50,796 bases of DNA, from positions 1 to 50,796 of the forward strand of contig NZ_JAFMPK010000041.1 of NCBI RefSeq assembly GCF_017349295.1, written 5' to 3'. The stretch comes from Myceligenerans salitolerans (GTDB taxonomy: Bacteria; Actinomycetota; Actinomycetes; Actinomycetales; Cellulomonadaceae). The position numbers and the translations under genes are program-made. The notes beneath the pieces are model-generated. The model was given only the letters and a program-made list of their open reading frames with translations, did not search any database and was not told the DNA's origin. Positions 22,777 to 32,165 of the stretch are shown here, in pieces. The number at the start of each line of letters is the position of its first letter. The first letter of the stretch is position 1.

Positions 22777-25597
22777 GCGTCAGCTCCTCCTCCGTGACGG
22801 CCTCGACCGCCTCGCGGCTGAACGGCCACGCGAACGTCTCGCCGCCAGCCCACTCCTCCAGCTGGTCGTCGTAGTGGTTCGACGCGGGGTGGCCGGACAC
22901 ACCCGTCACGGTCACCCAGGTCGACGCGTCGAGGTCGGCCAGGTCCACCACCATCCGCATCGACGGTCCGGCCGTCACGTTGAAGCTGCCCGACGACGCG
23001 TCCCACGAGGTCGCGTTGACGATCGAGGTGCCGCCGGACACGGGCTGCGGCGCCGGGTTCATGTAGGCACGCACCAGTGACGGGACGCCCTCCCCGCCGA
23101 GGGCCGCGTGCTCCAGCTCCAGCTGGTGCAGCATGCCCCAGGACCAGTCCCCCGGGTCCTTGCTGAGCTCGACGGTCATGTCCTGCCGCGCGCTCTTCAG
23201 CGCCTGGGTGAGGATCTCGTCACGGCTCTCACGTACCGAGACCGTCGTCTTGTCGTCCCAGAAGGCGTTGTTCTCGTCGTCGAGCATGCCCTGCACGACG
23301 GCGAGCCAGCGGTCCCCGCCCTCGGGCCACATGCTCTCCGGCAGTTCGTCCTGGAAGGTCGCCCGCAGCAGGTTCTGCCAGACGGCCGCGAAGTAGGCGG
23401 CCGCGGCGGAGTCCTTGTCCATGGTGTGGTCCCAGTCGCGCAGCAGCCGCTGGCCGTCCGAGTCGTAGTCGTCCTCGAGCTCGATCTCCAGCAGCACGGG
23501 CACCAGCAGGTCCGCGAACGGGCTCCAGTCGTCGTTCTGGATGGCGGACATGTCCTCGGCGCTGAACAGGCGACCGGAGTCGATCTGCTCCGTCAGGAGG
23601 GTCCGGATCCGCTGGGAGCGGAAGCCGTAGTCCCAGTCCCGGGCGAGGTACGGACCGGAGCCGCCGGGCAGTACCGCCTGGTTGGCCGCCACGATGAATC
23701 CCTCGCCCGGGTCCTGCGCACGGGGCATGTTCTCCGGCTTCACGTAGCCGGTCCAGTCGTACCGCGCGTCCCAGCCGGGGCGAGGCCACGAGCCGTCGGA
23801 ACTGACGGGGCCCGGCACCTGCGCGCGCACGGGGATGCGACCCGGCGCCTGGTAGCCGATGTGCCCGTCCGTGGTGGCGTACACGATGTTCTGCGCCGGC
23901 ACGTCGAACAGGGCCGCCGCCTGACGGATGTCCTCGGCGTTCCGCGCGGTGTCGAAGGCGAAGACGGCGTCCGCGGTACGACCGGGCTCGAGGGCCGTCC
24001 ACTGCAGCGAGATGGCGTAGTCGCCGAGTTCGGTGCCCTCCGCGGTGGGCGAGTGGACCAGGGCGTCCATGCTCGCCGCGCCCGCCTTGTCGTCGTCGAG
24101 CACGTCGGAGATCAAGGGGCCGTGCACGGTGCTGCGGATCGTGAGGTCGACGGGCGAGCCGCCGTTGACCCGGATGGTCTCCTCGCGCTGCTCCAGGTCG
24201 ACCCACTGGTCGCCGCGCTTGTAGGTGTCACCGCGGACGCGCTCGATGAAGAAGTCCGTGACGTCCGCGCCCATGTTCGTGAGGCCCCAGGCGATGTCCG
24301 CGTTGTGCCCGATCACCACCCCCGGGAAGCCCGAGAAGCCGAACCCTGCCGTGTCGAAGGGGCAGCTGTCCGAGACGGTGTTGCAGTGCAGGCCGACCTG
24401 GTGCCAGATTCCCGGGGCCTGCAGGCTGAGGTGCGGGTCGTTGGCGAGCATCGGCTGTCCGGTCTCGGTGTACTGGCCGGAGACCACCCACGAGTTCGAA
24501 CCGGTCCCCTCGTCGCCGCTCGCGATCTGCTCCGGGACGGCGGCGAGGGCGTCCCGCGTCGCCGTCAGGGCCTCGCGCAGGCCCTTGTCGGCCAGCGCCC
24601 CGTCGAAGGTGGCCGACGGCGCGCCCTGCGAACCGGAGCCCTCCGCGCCGTCGGTGCCGGTGCCTTCGGTGCCCGTGCCTTCAGTGCCGGTTCCTTCCGT
24701 TCCGGTCCCCTCGGCAGCCGTGCCCTCCGTGCCGGTTTCCCCGGTACCCGTGCCTTCGGTGCCGGTTTCCCCGGTTCCTTCGGTGCCGGCGGACTCACCG
24801 GATCCCGCACCGGACCCCGCGGCCGACTCCGTGAGGATCGGCCGGTTGCCCGCGGTGCCGTAGTCGGGGAACAGCTGCGCCACCTGGCTCGGATCTTCCA
24901 GGGTGCTGTACGCCAGAGCGCGGTCGAGCTCGTCGTTGTAGTTCGATCGCAGGTCCCATGCCATCGCCTTGAGCCAGGCGAGCGAGTCCACGGGATCCCA
25001 CGGCTCGGGGTTCTCCAGCTCGACCGTCGCACCGAGCACGGTGTACTCCACGCCCAGCTCCGAGGGGGACCGATCCGCGATGTACGCGTTGACTCCGTCC
25101 GCGTAGGCGCGCAGGTACTCCTGCGTCCTTGGGCTGGCCAGGTCCAGCTCCTGTTCGGCGACCTGGCGCCAGCCGAAGGTACGGATCAGCTTGTCCGCCG
25201 AGATCGCCGACTCGTTCTCACCGACCAGTTCGGCGAGCCGGCCGGCCGTGACGTGCCGCCGGAAGTCCATCTCGAAGAAGCGGTCCTGCGCGTGCACGTA
25301 GCCCTGCGCGCGGAAGAGGTCCGTGGCCTCGTCGGCGTAGATGTGCGGGACGCCCTGCTCGTCCCGGAGCACGCGGACGTCCGCCGCCAGCCCTTCGACC
25401 TGCACCTCGCCGGAGGTGGCGGGCAGCGCACGGCGCCCGACCGCCCAGCCGAACGTGGTCACCGCTGCCAGCACGAGCACGACGACGACGGCGATCCCGA
25501 TCGCCAGCTTGCGGAGGCGGCTCATCGCGCGACGCGTAGGCTCGGCGGCCTCGGTCGCGTCAGGTGTGACGGTCTCGTTGGACGTTGGCGCTGACAC
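22766..25597 (-). CDS. Penicillin acylase family (S45) N-terminal nucleophile hydrolase
   Basis: About 943 residues from the GTG at 25597, where TAGTCT 7 nt upstream suggests a leaderless start. After a Thr/Ala-rich N-terminus there is one transmembrane or signal segment (LAIGIAVVVVLVLAAVTTFG). The alpha-chain part carries VLRDEQGVPHIYADEATDLF. The nucleophile serine is in GSNSWVV (codons near 24500), the expected autocleavage site. Between them lies a spacer with about fifteen GTEG/GTG-type repeats (24650-24790). Beta-chain motifs ANDPHLSLQAPGIWHQVGLH and GHNADIAWGLTN are intact. Family members hydrolyse amides such as beta-lactam side chains or acyl-homoserine lactones; the substrate here is unknown. 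It is probably surface-anchored. Confidence 0.9.
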   Translation of the reverse strand: MSAPTSNETVTPDATEAAEPTRRAMSRLRKLAIGIAVVVVLVLAAVTTFGWAVGRRALPATSGEVQVEGLAADVRVLRDEQGVPHIYADEATDLFRAQGYVHAQDRFFEMDFRRHVTAGRLAELVGENESAISADKLIRTFGWRQVAEQELDLASPRTQEYLRAYADGVNAYIADRSPSELGVEYTVLGATVELENPEPWDPVDSLAWLKAMAWDLRSNYNDELDRALAYSTLEDPSQVAQLFPDYGTAGNRPILTESAAGSGAGSGESAGTEGTGETGTEGTGTGETGTEGTAAEGTGTEGTGTEGTGTEGTGTDGAEGSGSQGAPSATFDGALADKGLREALTATRDALAAVPEQIASGDEGTGSNSWVVSGQYTETGQPMLANDPHLSLQAPGIWHQVGLHCNTVSDSCPFDTAGFGFSGFPGVVIGHNADIAWGLTNMGADVTDFFIERVRGDTYKRGDQWVDLEQREETIRVNGGSPVDLTIRSTVHGPLISDVLDDDKAGAASMDALVHSPTAEGTELGDYAISLQWTALEPGRTADAVFAFDTARNAEDIRQAAALFDVPAQNIVYATTDGHIGYQAPGRIPVRAQVPGPVSSDGSWPRPGWDARYDWTGYVKPENMPRAQDPGEGFIVAANQAVLPGGSGPYLARDWDYGFRSQRIRTLLTEQIDSGRLFSAEDMSAIQNDDWSPFADLLVPVLLEIELEDDYDSDGQRLLRDWDHTMDKDSAAAAYFAAVWQNLLRATFQDELPESMWPEGGDRWLAVVQGMLDDENNAFWDDKTTVSVRESRDEILTQALKSARQDMTVELSKDPGDWSWGMLHQLELEHAALGGEGVPSLVRAYMNPAPQPVSGGTSIVNATSWDASSGSFNVTAGPSMRMVVDLADLDASTWVTVTGVSGHPASNHYDDQLEEWAGGETFAWPFSREAVEAVTEEELTLRP

Positions 25598-25704
25598 GCA
25601 GGTGAGACTACCGGTACTCGCTGACGCTCCCGAACCGGTACGGGTGGCGCCGCGGCAACGGTCCACCTACCGCGCGGGCGGAAGGTTATCGGGGCCGACG
25701 GCGT

Positions 25705-25735
25705 TATGATTGGCACTCTCAACCCCTGAGTGCCA
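25705..25735 (+). promoter_or_regulatory. Promoter -10 plus CIRCE element (HrcA operator)
   Basis: A strong -10 box TATGAT (25705-25710) is followed at once by TGGCACTC (25711-25718), nine bases, and GAGTGCCA (25728-25735). This is the CIRCE inverted repeat with the exact N9 spacing, placed over the expected start of transcription and 11 bp before the FmdB-like gene. HrcA binding would repress it until heat or protein stress. Confidence 0.85.
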
Positions 25736-25746
25736 GAGGAGATCCC

Positions 25747-26091
25747 GTGCCCACGTACGCGTACCGGTGCACCGAGTGCGACCACGCCTTCGACATCCAC
25801 CAGGCGTTCACCGACGATGCGCTCACGGCCTGCCCCGAGTGCTCCGGCCGCCTGCGCAAGGTGTTCGGCTCCATCGGCGTCACCTTCAAGGGATCCGGCT
25901 TCTACCGCAACGACTCGCGCGGTTCGTCGAAGGCCGGCACGTCGTCGTCCAACGGTTCGTCGAGCGGCTCCGGTTCCAGCGGCTCCTCGTCGAGCGGCTC
26001 GACGTCCGCGGGCTCGTCGGGCTCCGCCGGCTCGTCGTCGAGCGGTTCCTCGTCGAGCAGTTCGGCCGGCACGAAGGCCGCCTCGGCCTGA
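25747..26091 (+). CDS. FmdB/CxxC zinc-ribbon family small protein with Ser/Gly tail
   Basis: 114 residues from a GTG with AGAGGAG upstream. The N-terminal 45 residues are a zinc ribbon with Cys8, Cys11, Cys29 and Cys32 (PTYAYRCTECDHAF, TACPECSGRL) and VFGSIGVTFKGSGFY, the FmdB/putative regulatory protein family. The rest is an almost pure Ser/Gly repeat, which is likely disordered. A CIRCE operator upstream suggests membership of the HrcA heat-shock regulon. Neighbouring SAF and MscL genes follow in the same direction, a common actinobacterial arrangement. Confidence 0.85.
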   Translation: MPTYAYRCTECDHAFDIHQAFTDDALTACPECSGRLRKVFGSIGVTFKGSGFYRNDSRGSSKAGTSSSNGSSSGSGSSGSSSSGSTSAGSSGSAGSSSSGSSSSSSAGTKAASA

Positions 26092-26210
26092 GGGCCTTCC
26101 GTTCCGAGGCCGGGCGCCGACACGGACCACAGGGAGCGCCTTCCGCCTGTTGTGCACAGCTCCGCTCGCGGCGTCCGGCGCCCTGGGGAACGCCTGCCTA
26201 GCGTCGGGGC

Positions 26211-27059
26211 ATGATCTTTCCCGACGGACTCCTGCGGCGGGACGTCGCCGGTCCCCGTGCCGCCTTCCCGGGCGGCACCCCCGGCGCCCGCGCCACGCCC
26301 CGTGGCGGCGCCCCCGGCGCTCGCGCCACGTCCCCTGGCGGCGCTCCTGACGGGCCCGTCACGTCCCGGCGCGGTGCCCCCGAGGCCCGCGCCGCGCTCC
26401 GGCTCGCCCGGCGCGCCCGGCGCCTCGTGTGGCGTCACCGCGTCCTGCTGGCGGCCCTCTGCTGCGGGCTCGCCGCCATGAGTGCGGTGCAGGCGCTACG
26501 GCCGGCACCGCCGCCGTCGACGCCCGTCCTCGTCACCGCACGCGCCGTGGCCGCCGGAACCCGGCTCACCGGTGACGACCTGGCCGTGCGCGAGATCGCG
26601 GAAGACATCGCCCCTCCCGCCGCGCTACGCGGCCCGCAGGAAGCCGCCGGGCTCACGGCGGTCGTCCCGCTCCCCGCCGGCCTGGCCTTGTATCCCGGCG
26701 TCGTGTCCGACGGCGGCGTCCTCGCCTCCGCGCCCCATGGCACGGTGGTGGTTCCGGTGACACTCGCCGACGACGGCGTGGCTGCGCTTCTCCGCCCCGG
26801 CGACCGGGTAGATCTGCTCGCCCCCGGACCAGGCCATCCCTCGGCGAGCCGGCCCGGGACCACGACGTCCTCGCTCGCCCGGCGAGCACTGGTGCTCCCG
26901 ACGCCCACCCACCGCGCACCGGAGGCCGACGCGGCCGGTCTGCTCGGCGGTGGGGCCGACCCGGCGCCCGTCACCCTCGTCGCCGTGGCGCCCGACGAGG
27001 CACCAGATCTGTCCGCCGTAGCCGGAATGGGGGCCGTATCGGCCGTTCTCGTACCTTGA
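26211..27059 (+). CDS. SAF-domain protein (CpaB/FlgA-like)
   Basis: A 282-residue protein. The N-terminal 60 residues are Gly/Ala/Pro/Arg-rich with a GGAPGARAT-type repeat, then comes one transmembrane helix (VLLAALCCGLAAMSAVQAL). The SAF domain follows (VLVTARAVAAGTRLTGDDLA, then LRPGDRVDLLA), as in CpaB pilus-assembly and flagellar FlgA proteins. No pilus genes are nearby, and its place between FmdB-like and mscL genes is common in actinobacteria, so the function is unknown. It is probably membrane-anchored with the SAF domain outside. Confidence 0.8.
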   Translation: MIFPDGLLRRDVAGPRAAFPGGTPGARATPRGGAPGARATSPGGAPDGPVTSRRGAPEARAALRLARRARRLVWRHRVLLAALCCGLAAMSAVQALRPAPPPSTPVLVTARAVAAGTRLTGDDLAVREIAEDIAPPAALRGPQEAAGLTAVVPLPAGLALYPGVVSDGGVLASAPHGTVVVPVTLADDGVAALLRPGDRVDLLAPGPGHPSASRPGTTTSSLARRALVLPTPTHRAPEADAAGLLGGGADPAPVTLVAVAPDEAPDLSAVAGMGAVSAVLVP

Positions 27060-27214
27060 TCGACCTGAGCGAAGCGTCGCGTTCGCCGGTTCCGAGATGC
27101 GCCGCGAGGGATTCGCCCCCAGAATTTCCTGCGGGCCCGCAACGCCGGAGCCCCGAGCCGCCGGTGCCCGCCGGAGTCGGCAGACATCCGGAACGACCCC
27201 AAGGACCTCCTCGC

Positions 27215-27628
27215 ATGCGCACGCTCAACGGTTTCAAGGACTTCATCACCCGGGGCAACGTCGTCGATCTCGCCGTCGCGGTGATCATCGGCGCGGCGTT
27301 CACCGGTGTCGTCACGGGCCTCATGGACGGCGTGCTGAACCCGCTGATCGCGTGGCTCTTCGGCTCGCCCGACGTCTCGAGCGCGGGCTTCTCCGTCACG
27401 AACTGGCAGGGCGAGGAGACCCTCTTCCCGATCGGCCTGTTCCTGCAGTCCCTGATCAACTTCGTCATCGTCGCGGCCGCGCTCTACTTCTTCGTGGTGA
27501 CCCCGGTCAAGAAGCTGATGGAGCTGCGCAGGACGACGGAGGAGGAACTCGAGGAGACCCTGGAGAAGGACGTCGAGCTCCTCACCGAGATCCGCGACCT
27601 TCTCCGCGCCCAGGCCACCACGCGCTGA
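27215..27628 (+). CDS. mscL: Large-conductance mechanosensitive channel MscL
   Basis: A 137-residue protein. It forms a pentameric channel that opens on membrane tension to release solutes in hypo-osmotic shock. The N-terminal amphipathic helix GFKDFITRGNVVDLAVAVII runs into TM1, there is a periplasmic loop (SVTNWQGEETLFPIGLF), TM2 is FVIVAAALYFFVV, and a charged cytoplasmic coil follows (RRTTEEELEETLEKDVELL). The start at 27215 has AAGGA 10 nt upstream. The length is typical. Confidence 0.95.
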   Translation: MRTLNGFKDFITRGNVVDLAVAVIIGAAFTGVVTGLMDGVLNPLIAWLFGSPDVSSAGFSVTNWQGEETLFPIGLFLQSLINFVIVAAALYFFVVTPVKKLMELRRTTEEELEETLEKDVELLTEIRDLLRAQATTR

Positions 27629-27640
27629 GGCGGCTCGCCG

Positions 27641-27877
27641 TCACCAGTGGGGCGGCACGTCCCGCAACAGCCGTTCGTCGTTGCTGCCGTGCGCGCCGCG
27701 CTCGGCCGGCTCGCCGTCGCCCTCACTCCAGCCGTCCGCGCGCTCGTCCGCGCTGACCCCGGCCACCGCCTCCCGCTCGGTCCCTCGCCGCACGGCCCGC
27801 CGCGGCCCCTTCCGCCGCGGCGAAGGCGGCGCCGAACCGTTGTCCCTGTCGCGCCCGGAAGTCTGGTCCTCACCCAC
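27641..27877 (-). CDS. Small conserved hypothetical protein ending RDVPPHW
   Basis: 78 residues from a GTG with GGGAGG about 8 nt upstream. It is highly charged and disordered in composition, ending in NDERLLRDVPPHW; a C-terminal R-x-x-PPHW motif recurs in small actinobacterial proteins of unknown function. It lies 36 bp downstream of the very large helicase-like gene on the same strand, so the two may be co-transcribed. Confidence 0.6.
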   Translation of the reverse strand: MGEDQTSGRDRDNGSAPPSPRRKGPRRAVRRGTEREAVAGVSADERADGWSEGDGEPAERGAHGSNDERLLRDVPPHW

Positions 27878-27913
27878 ACCCCCATCCTCCCACCCGGGCC
27901 CGGCGCGCGGGGT

Positions 27914-30900
27914 TCACCCCTCGACCACGTGCGGCACCGTGACCACGCCACCCGCTCCGACTCGTGCGTCCCGAACCCTCAGCACGACCCGCCGGACGCG
28001 TTCCGCCTCCGCGTCCGGATCCAGGAAGGCGGCGGCCGACCACACCTGCGCGACGACCCACCCGAGCTTCTCCAGCCGGTTGGCCAGTTGCCGGTCCCGC
28101 ACGCGGATCGAGGGCTCGGCCACGTAGGCGGCGTCGTCGGTGAGCACGGCGACCAGCAGCTCGCCCGGGAGGTCGGGATGCCCCACGGCCAGCGGGATCC
28201 GCTCCCCGTCCCCGATCCCGTAGTCGGTCTCCACGACGAGCCCGGCCTTCCACAGCCGCTCGCCGAGATCCCCCACCAGCCGGTCGGGTTCACGGGCGAC
28301 GTCCACCCCGTTGCCGAGCTCGACGTCGTCGGCCTGGCCGTCCCGCGAGGCCGCGAAGGCGAGCACCTCGCGCAAGAGCTTCGGACCGGGTCCGCGCAGC
28401 CGCTCCGGGTCGATGTCGTCCGCCCCGAAGCAGGAGACCACGTGCAGCCGCTTGCGTGTCGCACCGAGCGCGCCCAGCAGCATCCCGTCGCCGCCGGCCT
28501 CACCGAGCGCGCCGAACCGGTGCAGCACGCGGCCGTGCGGGGTGCGCCCGAACCCGAGGGTCAGCACGATCGTGTCGCGCTGCAGGCCCGCGACGCCGGA
28601 CACATCCGCCACCACCACGGGCTCCGGCCGCTTTCCGGAGAAGAACGGGGCGAGGGCGGGGTTGGACCGCACCTCGGCCAGGAGTGCCTCGCGGATGCGG
28701 TCGGCGTGCGCCGCCGTCACCGTGACGATCCCGAACGTCTCCTCCGGGCGTGTCATGGCGTGGTCGATCGCGAGCTCCACCACGCGGTCCACCTCGGCAC
28801 GGGTCGACTCGACGGCGCCCGACACCGGGTCCGGCATCCCCGTGCCGTCCACGAGCCAGTGCCGAACCAGCGCCTCGGTGCGCGGCACGGGCGCCGGGCG
28901 GAGCACGCCGTCGTACCCGTGCTCCGCGAGCAGCGTGGTCAGCGCGGGGTCGCGCCTGCTGGGCTCCGACGTGAGCGAGACGGCGGGCAGCAGGTCCGAC
29001 AGCTCCCGGACCGCCGTTCCCGACGCCGATCGAGGATCCCCCACGACCATCACCTGACGCCCGCGCGCGATCGCGGGGACCACCACCTCGAGCGGCACGT
29101 GCTGCACGGCGTCGAGCACGACGAGGTCGGCGCAGCGCTCCGGCGGCAGGAGGTGCGGCACGAGCGTGGGCGTGGAGATCATCGTGGGGCGCAGCCGGCG
29201 AGCCACGGCACCGTGGTTCGCGACCATGTCGCGAACGGACGTGAGCTTTCCCTCGACGAGTTCGGTGTAGAGCGCCTCGGCGTCGTCACGTTCCTCGCGC
29301 ATGGCGCTGCCGAGGTGCGCCCGCACGGCCACGCGTACCGGCCCGGGCAGTGCGTCCACATGCCGCAGATCCAGCTCGCGGAACCGTCCGGCGAGTGCGT
29401 CGAGACCGGCGCCGTCCTGTTCGGCGAGCGCCGGCTCGGAGGCGAGGATCTCCTCGAACACGGAGCTCCACCATGCCAGGTCGAGCTCCGCACCCACCTG
29501 GGCCGGCTCGACGCGTCGCACGGCGAGGTCGTCGACGAGGTCACCCAGACCGGCGCCCCGCGCGTGCAGCAGGATCGCGGTGCGTTCGGGAAGGGTGGTC
29601 AGGGCGTCCGCGTCACCGGCGAGTGCGTCGAGCCGTTGCAGCAGGGCGTCGAGGTCGAGGCCGGCGAGACCGCCTCCGGCGTAGGACGTGGCGAGGGCCG
29701 GTTCGAGCGCCTCGACGTCGATCCGGACGGCCTCGTACGTCTCCTCGATGGACGCGAGTCCCTCGGGGAGGGTGGGCCAGCCGCCGCGCGGGCACTGTTC
29801 CTGCCAGATCTCGCGCTGTTCGGCCACCTCGAGGAGAGCTTCGTGCATGTCCGACAGGCGGACCCCGGGACGTACCATGCCGCGGGCGCGCTTCCTCAGA
29901 CGCCGGCGCTCCAGCCAGCCCAGTTCGATCCCGTGCTCGGCCCGCCAGCGGCCGGAGGCGGTCGCGTGGACGAGGTCCTCGACCGTCCGTTCGAACACCA
30001 TCGGCTGGAAGACGTCGAGCGTGCCACGCATCCCGGCGAGCATCGCGAGCTGTTCCGCCCACTGCGCGAGGCAGGTGGCCGGCACGAGTCCGGTGACCTG
30101 GACGACGTAGTCGATCTGCTCGCGCAGGCGCGGCAGGGTCTCGTCGTGCAGCCGCCGGACGCGGGTGAGCGCGTCCCGCGCCGCCCGGTCGGTGGTGATC
30201 TGCGCGCCGAACCACGGCGAGGTGGACGACTTCAGGGAGAAGGCGCCCAGCTCGGCGGCCCGGGCCAGGTCGCGGGCGTGCTCGGCGCGCTTGTCCTCGG
30301 TCAGGCCGAGGACGGTGTCCGGCGGGAGCCGCACCGTCGTGGAAGGCGCCGGCTTCTGGGACGTGAGCCGCGCGAGGGCCTGGAGCGCGTCGTAGGCGCT
30401 GATCCGCTGCGGGCCGCGCGGCTCGTGCAGGGCGTCGATGTATCCGGCGAGCTGGGAGCGAGCGCCGATGAGCGCGTCGCGCACGCGGGCGATGGCGTCG
30501 GTGTCGACGGCACCGGTCCCTGCGGTCATCGCGCTCAGGAGCCGGTGGGAGACGATCTGCCGCCAGGAGGGGGTCGGCGCGACGTCGAGCAGCAGCCCGT
30601 CGAGCCCGAGCGACTCCAGGCGCGCGATGAGTGCGTCGGCGGCGCGGCGGTGCCCGGGGACGTAGAGGACGGACCTGCCCGAGGCGTTGGCCTCCGCGAC
30701 CACGGCGGCCAGCGTCCCGGCGACGTCGGAGCCCACGGGCGCGTCCACGAACAGGTGGTTGCCGGTGGCCAGGGCGTCCACGACGTGCCGCTGCCGGGGG
30801 TCGAGGTCCCCGACGCCGCGTTCTCGTGCCGGGTTGGCGTCGCCCACGCGCGGCTCGGGAAGGTCGAGGGCCCGCAACGTGCCGATCGCCTCGTCGACGC

Positions 30901-31927
30901 CACCGGCGGCCGCCACCACCTCGTGACGTCCGAGCGACGGCGTGAGCTCGTCGAGGTCGTCGACGAGCACCTGGCCGGGGTGCACGAACGTGCCGACCAG
31001 GACGCGCTGGTCGAGTTCGAAGTCGCCCAGCACCGCGGCACCGAGTGACGCGACGCGGTGCAGGACGTCGGTGGGGTCGAAGCCCGCGATGGTGAACGCC
31101 GCCTTGGCGAGCGCCGCCGGGTCGAGCAGGGCCCCGTGGGCGCGCAGGGTCCGGGCGACCACGGGGTTGATCTCGGCCGAGGCCTCGAGCGTGATGTCGT
31201 AGTCGGCCTCGCTGTCACCGCGAGGTGTCAGGGTGACCGGCCGGAGCAGCACGGGTGCGCGTACCGCGCGGGGTGCCGGGGCGTCGGTGCCCGACGGCGT
31301 GTCCGGGGTGGGCGCTGCCGGTGACGCCTCGTCCGGCTCGGCGTCCGCCACGTGTTCCCAGGGATTCTCGGCGCGGCCGGTGACCCGCGCGAGTGCTTCC
31401 ATGTCGTCGTCGGTGCGGCCGGGAGCCGATCGTTCGGTCCAGGTCGCGACGCCGATGGCGAGGTAGGTGGGGGCGACTCCGTAGCGTTGCGCGTGCTCGG
31501 CGGACCTCGCCGCCACGGCCTGTGCCCGACGGCGTGCCGCGGGCAGGGCGCCGACCTCGCGGACCAGGTTGGACAAGCGGGTGGGACGGCCTGCGAAGAG
31601 CTGCGCGACGCCCGACGGGTGTGCGGCGGACAGGTCGATGACCGCCTCGCCGAGGAGGCCGATGTCGGCGAGGGAGGAACCGCCGGCCAGTTCCACGAGT
31701 CCGGCACGCCAGCCCGCGATCGCCTCGGCGAGTTCGGGCGAAACGTTCTCCGCGTCGTGGGCGCCTGCCCCGGTGGCCGCGCCGCCGGGCGGAGGCAGCT
31801 CGGCCGCGGCGAGTTCATCGGCCGGTTCCGTGACGTCCTCGGCCAGTGCCGCCGTGATCTGGCCGGACAGCTCGTGGTCCGCCCCCGGGTCCGGGGCGGC
31901 TGCGGTCTGGCGTCGTGCGGCTCTCAC
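27914..31927 (-). CDS. Very large degenerate superfamily-1 helicase / restriction-nuclease-like protein
   Basis: A 1337-residue protein with the plan of DUF4011-type SF1 helicases that end in an MTES_1575 nuclease-like domain. Key residues are missing. The Q-motif region DLDPRQRHVV is followed by LFVDAPVGSDVAGTL (about 386-400), where a P-loop GxGK(T/S) is expected. The Walker B position reads VVLDAVQH (about 936) instead of DEASQ, and motif III reads GDPRSA without Gln. Motifs V-VI are recognisable (GVAGLQRDTIVLTLGFGRTP, GMLLGALGATRKRL) but lack the usual R-L-N-V-A-x-T-R. The C-terminal domain (about 1225-1310) has lost its acidic active site: IPLAVGHPDLPGE where an IDLAV-like strand is expected, and VAVLTDD where an E-x-D is expected. 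Frame and length are intact, so it is probably a conserved non-catalytic protein. Confidence 0.75.
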   Translation of the reverse strand: MRAARRQTAAAPDPGADHELSGQITAALAEDVTEPADELAAAELPPPGGAATGAGAHDAENVSPELAEAIAGWRAGLVELAGGSSLADIGLLGEAVIDLSAAHPSGVAQLFAGRPTRLSNLVREVGALPAARRRAQAVAARSAEHAQRYGVAPTYLAIGVATWTERSAPGRTDDDMEALARVTGRAENPWEHVADAEPDEASPAAPTPDTPSGTDAPAPRAVRAPVLLRPVTLTPRGDSEADYDITLEASAEINPVVARTLRAHGALLDPAALAKAAFTIAGFDPTDVLHRVASLGAAVLGDFELDQRVLVGTFVHPGQVLVDDLDELTPSLGRHEVVAAAGGVDEAIGTLRALDLPEPRVGDANPARERGVGDLDPRQRHVVDALATGNHLFVDAPVGSDVAGTLAAVVAEANASGRSVLYVPGHRRAADALIARLESLGLDGLLLDVAPTPSWRQIVSHRLLSAMTAGTGAVDTDAIARVRDALIGARSQLAGYIDALHEPRGPQRISAYDALQALARLTSQKPAPSTTVRLPPDTVLGLTEDKRAEHARDLARAAELGAFSLKSSTSPWFGAQITTDRAARDALTRVRRLHDETLPRLREQIDYVVQVTGLVPATCLAQWAEQLAMLAGMRGTLDVFQPMVFERTVEDLVHATASGRWRAEHGIELGWLERRRLRKRARGMVRPGVRLSDMHEALLEVAEQREIWQEQCPRGGWPTLPEGLASIEETYEAVRIDVEALEPALATSYAGGGLAGLDLDALLQRLDALAGDADALTTLPERTAILLHARGAGLGDLVDDLAVRRVEPAQVGAELDLAWWSSVFEEILASEPALAEQDGAGLDALAGRFRELDLRHVDALPGPVRVAVRAHLGSAMREERDDAEALYTELVEGKLTSVRDMVANHGAVARRLRPTMISTPTLVPHLLPPERCADLVVLDAVQHVPLEVVVPAIARGRQVMVVGDPRSASGTAVRELSDLLPAVSLTSEPSRRDPALTTLLAEHGYDGVLRPAPVPRTEALVRHWLVDGTGMPDPVSGAVESTRAEVDRVVELAIDHAMTRPEETFGIVTVTAAHADRIREALLAEVRSNPALAPFFSGKRPEPVVVADVSGVAGLQRDTIVLTLGFGRTPHGRVLHRFGALGEAGGDGMLLGALGATRKRLHVVSCFGADDIDPERLRGPGPKLLREVLAFAASRDGQADDVELGNGVDVAREPDRLVGDLGERLWKAGLVVETDYGIGDGERIPLAVGHPDLPGELLVAVLTDDAAYVAEPSIRVRDRQLANRLEKLGWVVAQVWSAAAFLDPDAEAERVRRVVLRVRDARVGAGGVVTVPHVVEG

Positions 31928-32165
31928 CCCAGCAAACTAACCGTCTCGGGGCCCCGGGTCCGGGGCGACACACCGACCGGCACGCCGACCGTCGCACCGG
32001 GGCGGGCATGGTCCGGACTCGGCGACACCACGGCACTTCCCCGCCGACCATGTCCGCTTTGCGGCTCTCAGGGGGTTCTGGCACATCACATGCGCTCACG
32101 GCTCCCGCGACCGACACTGGCGAATGTGCGGACAGTTCCGCGCCACAGAAAAGGGGACCGTGATC

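Noticed and set aside
24650-24790. Regular repeats that could suggest a CRISPR array
   Set aside because: They are short in-frame codon repeats for GTEG units with no unique spacers and no cas genes nearby. No CRISPR array is seen in the window.
29350-30096. Plus-strand open frames within the large helicase-like gene
   Set aside because: Arg/Pro/Gly-rich shadow frames typical of high-GC coding DNA; the minus-strand frame shows ordered SF1 motifs.
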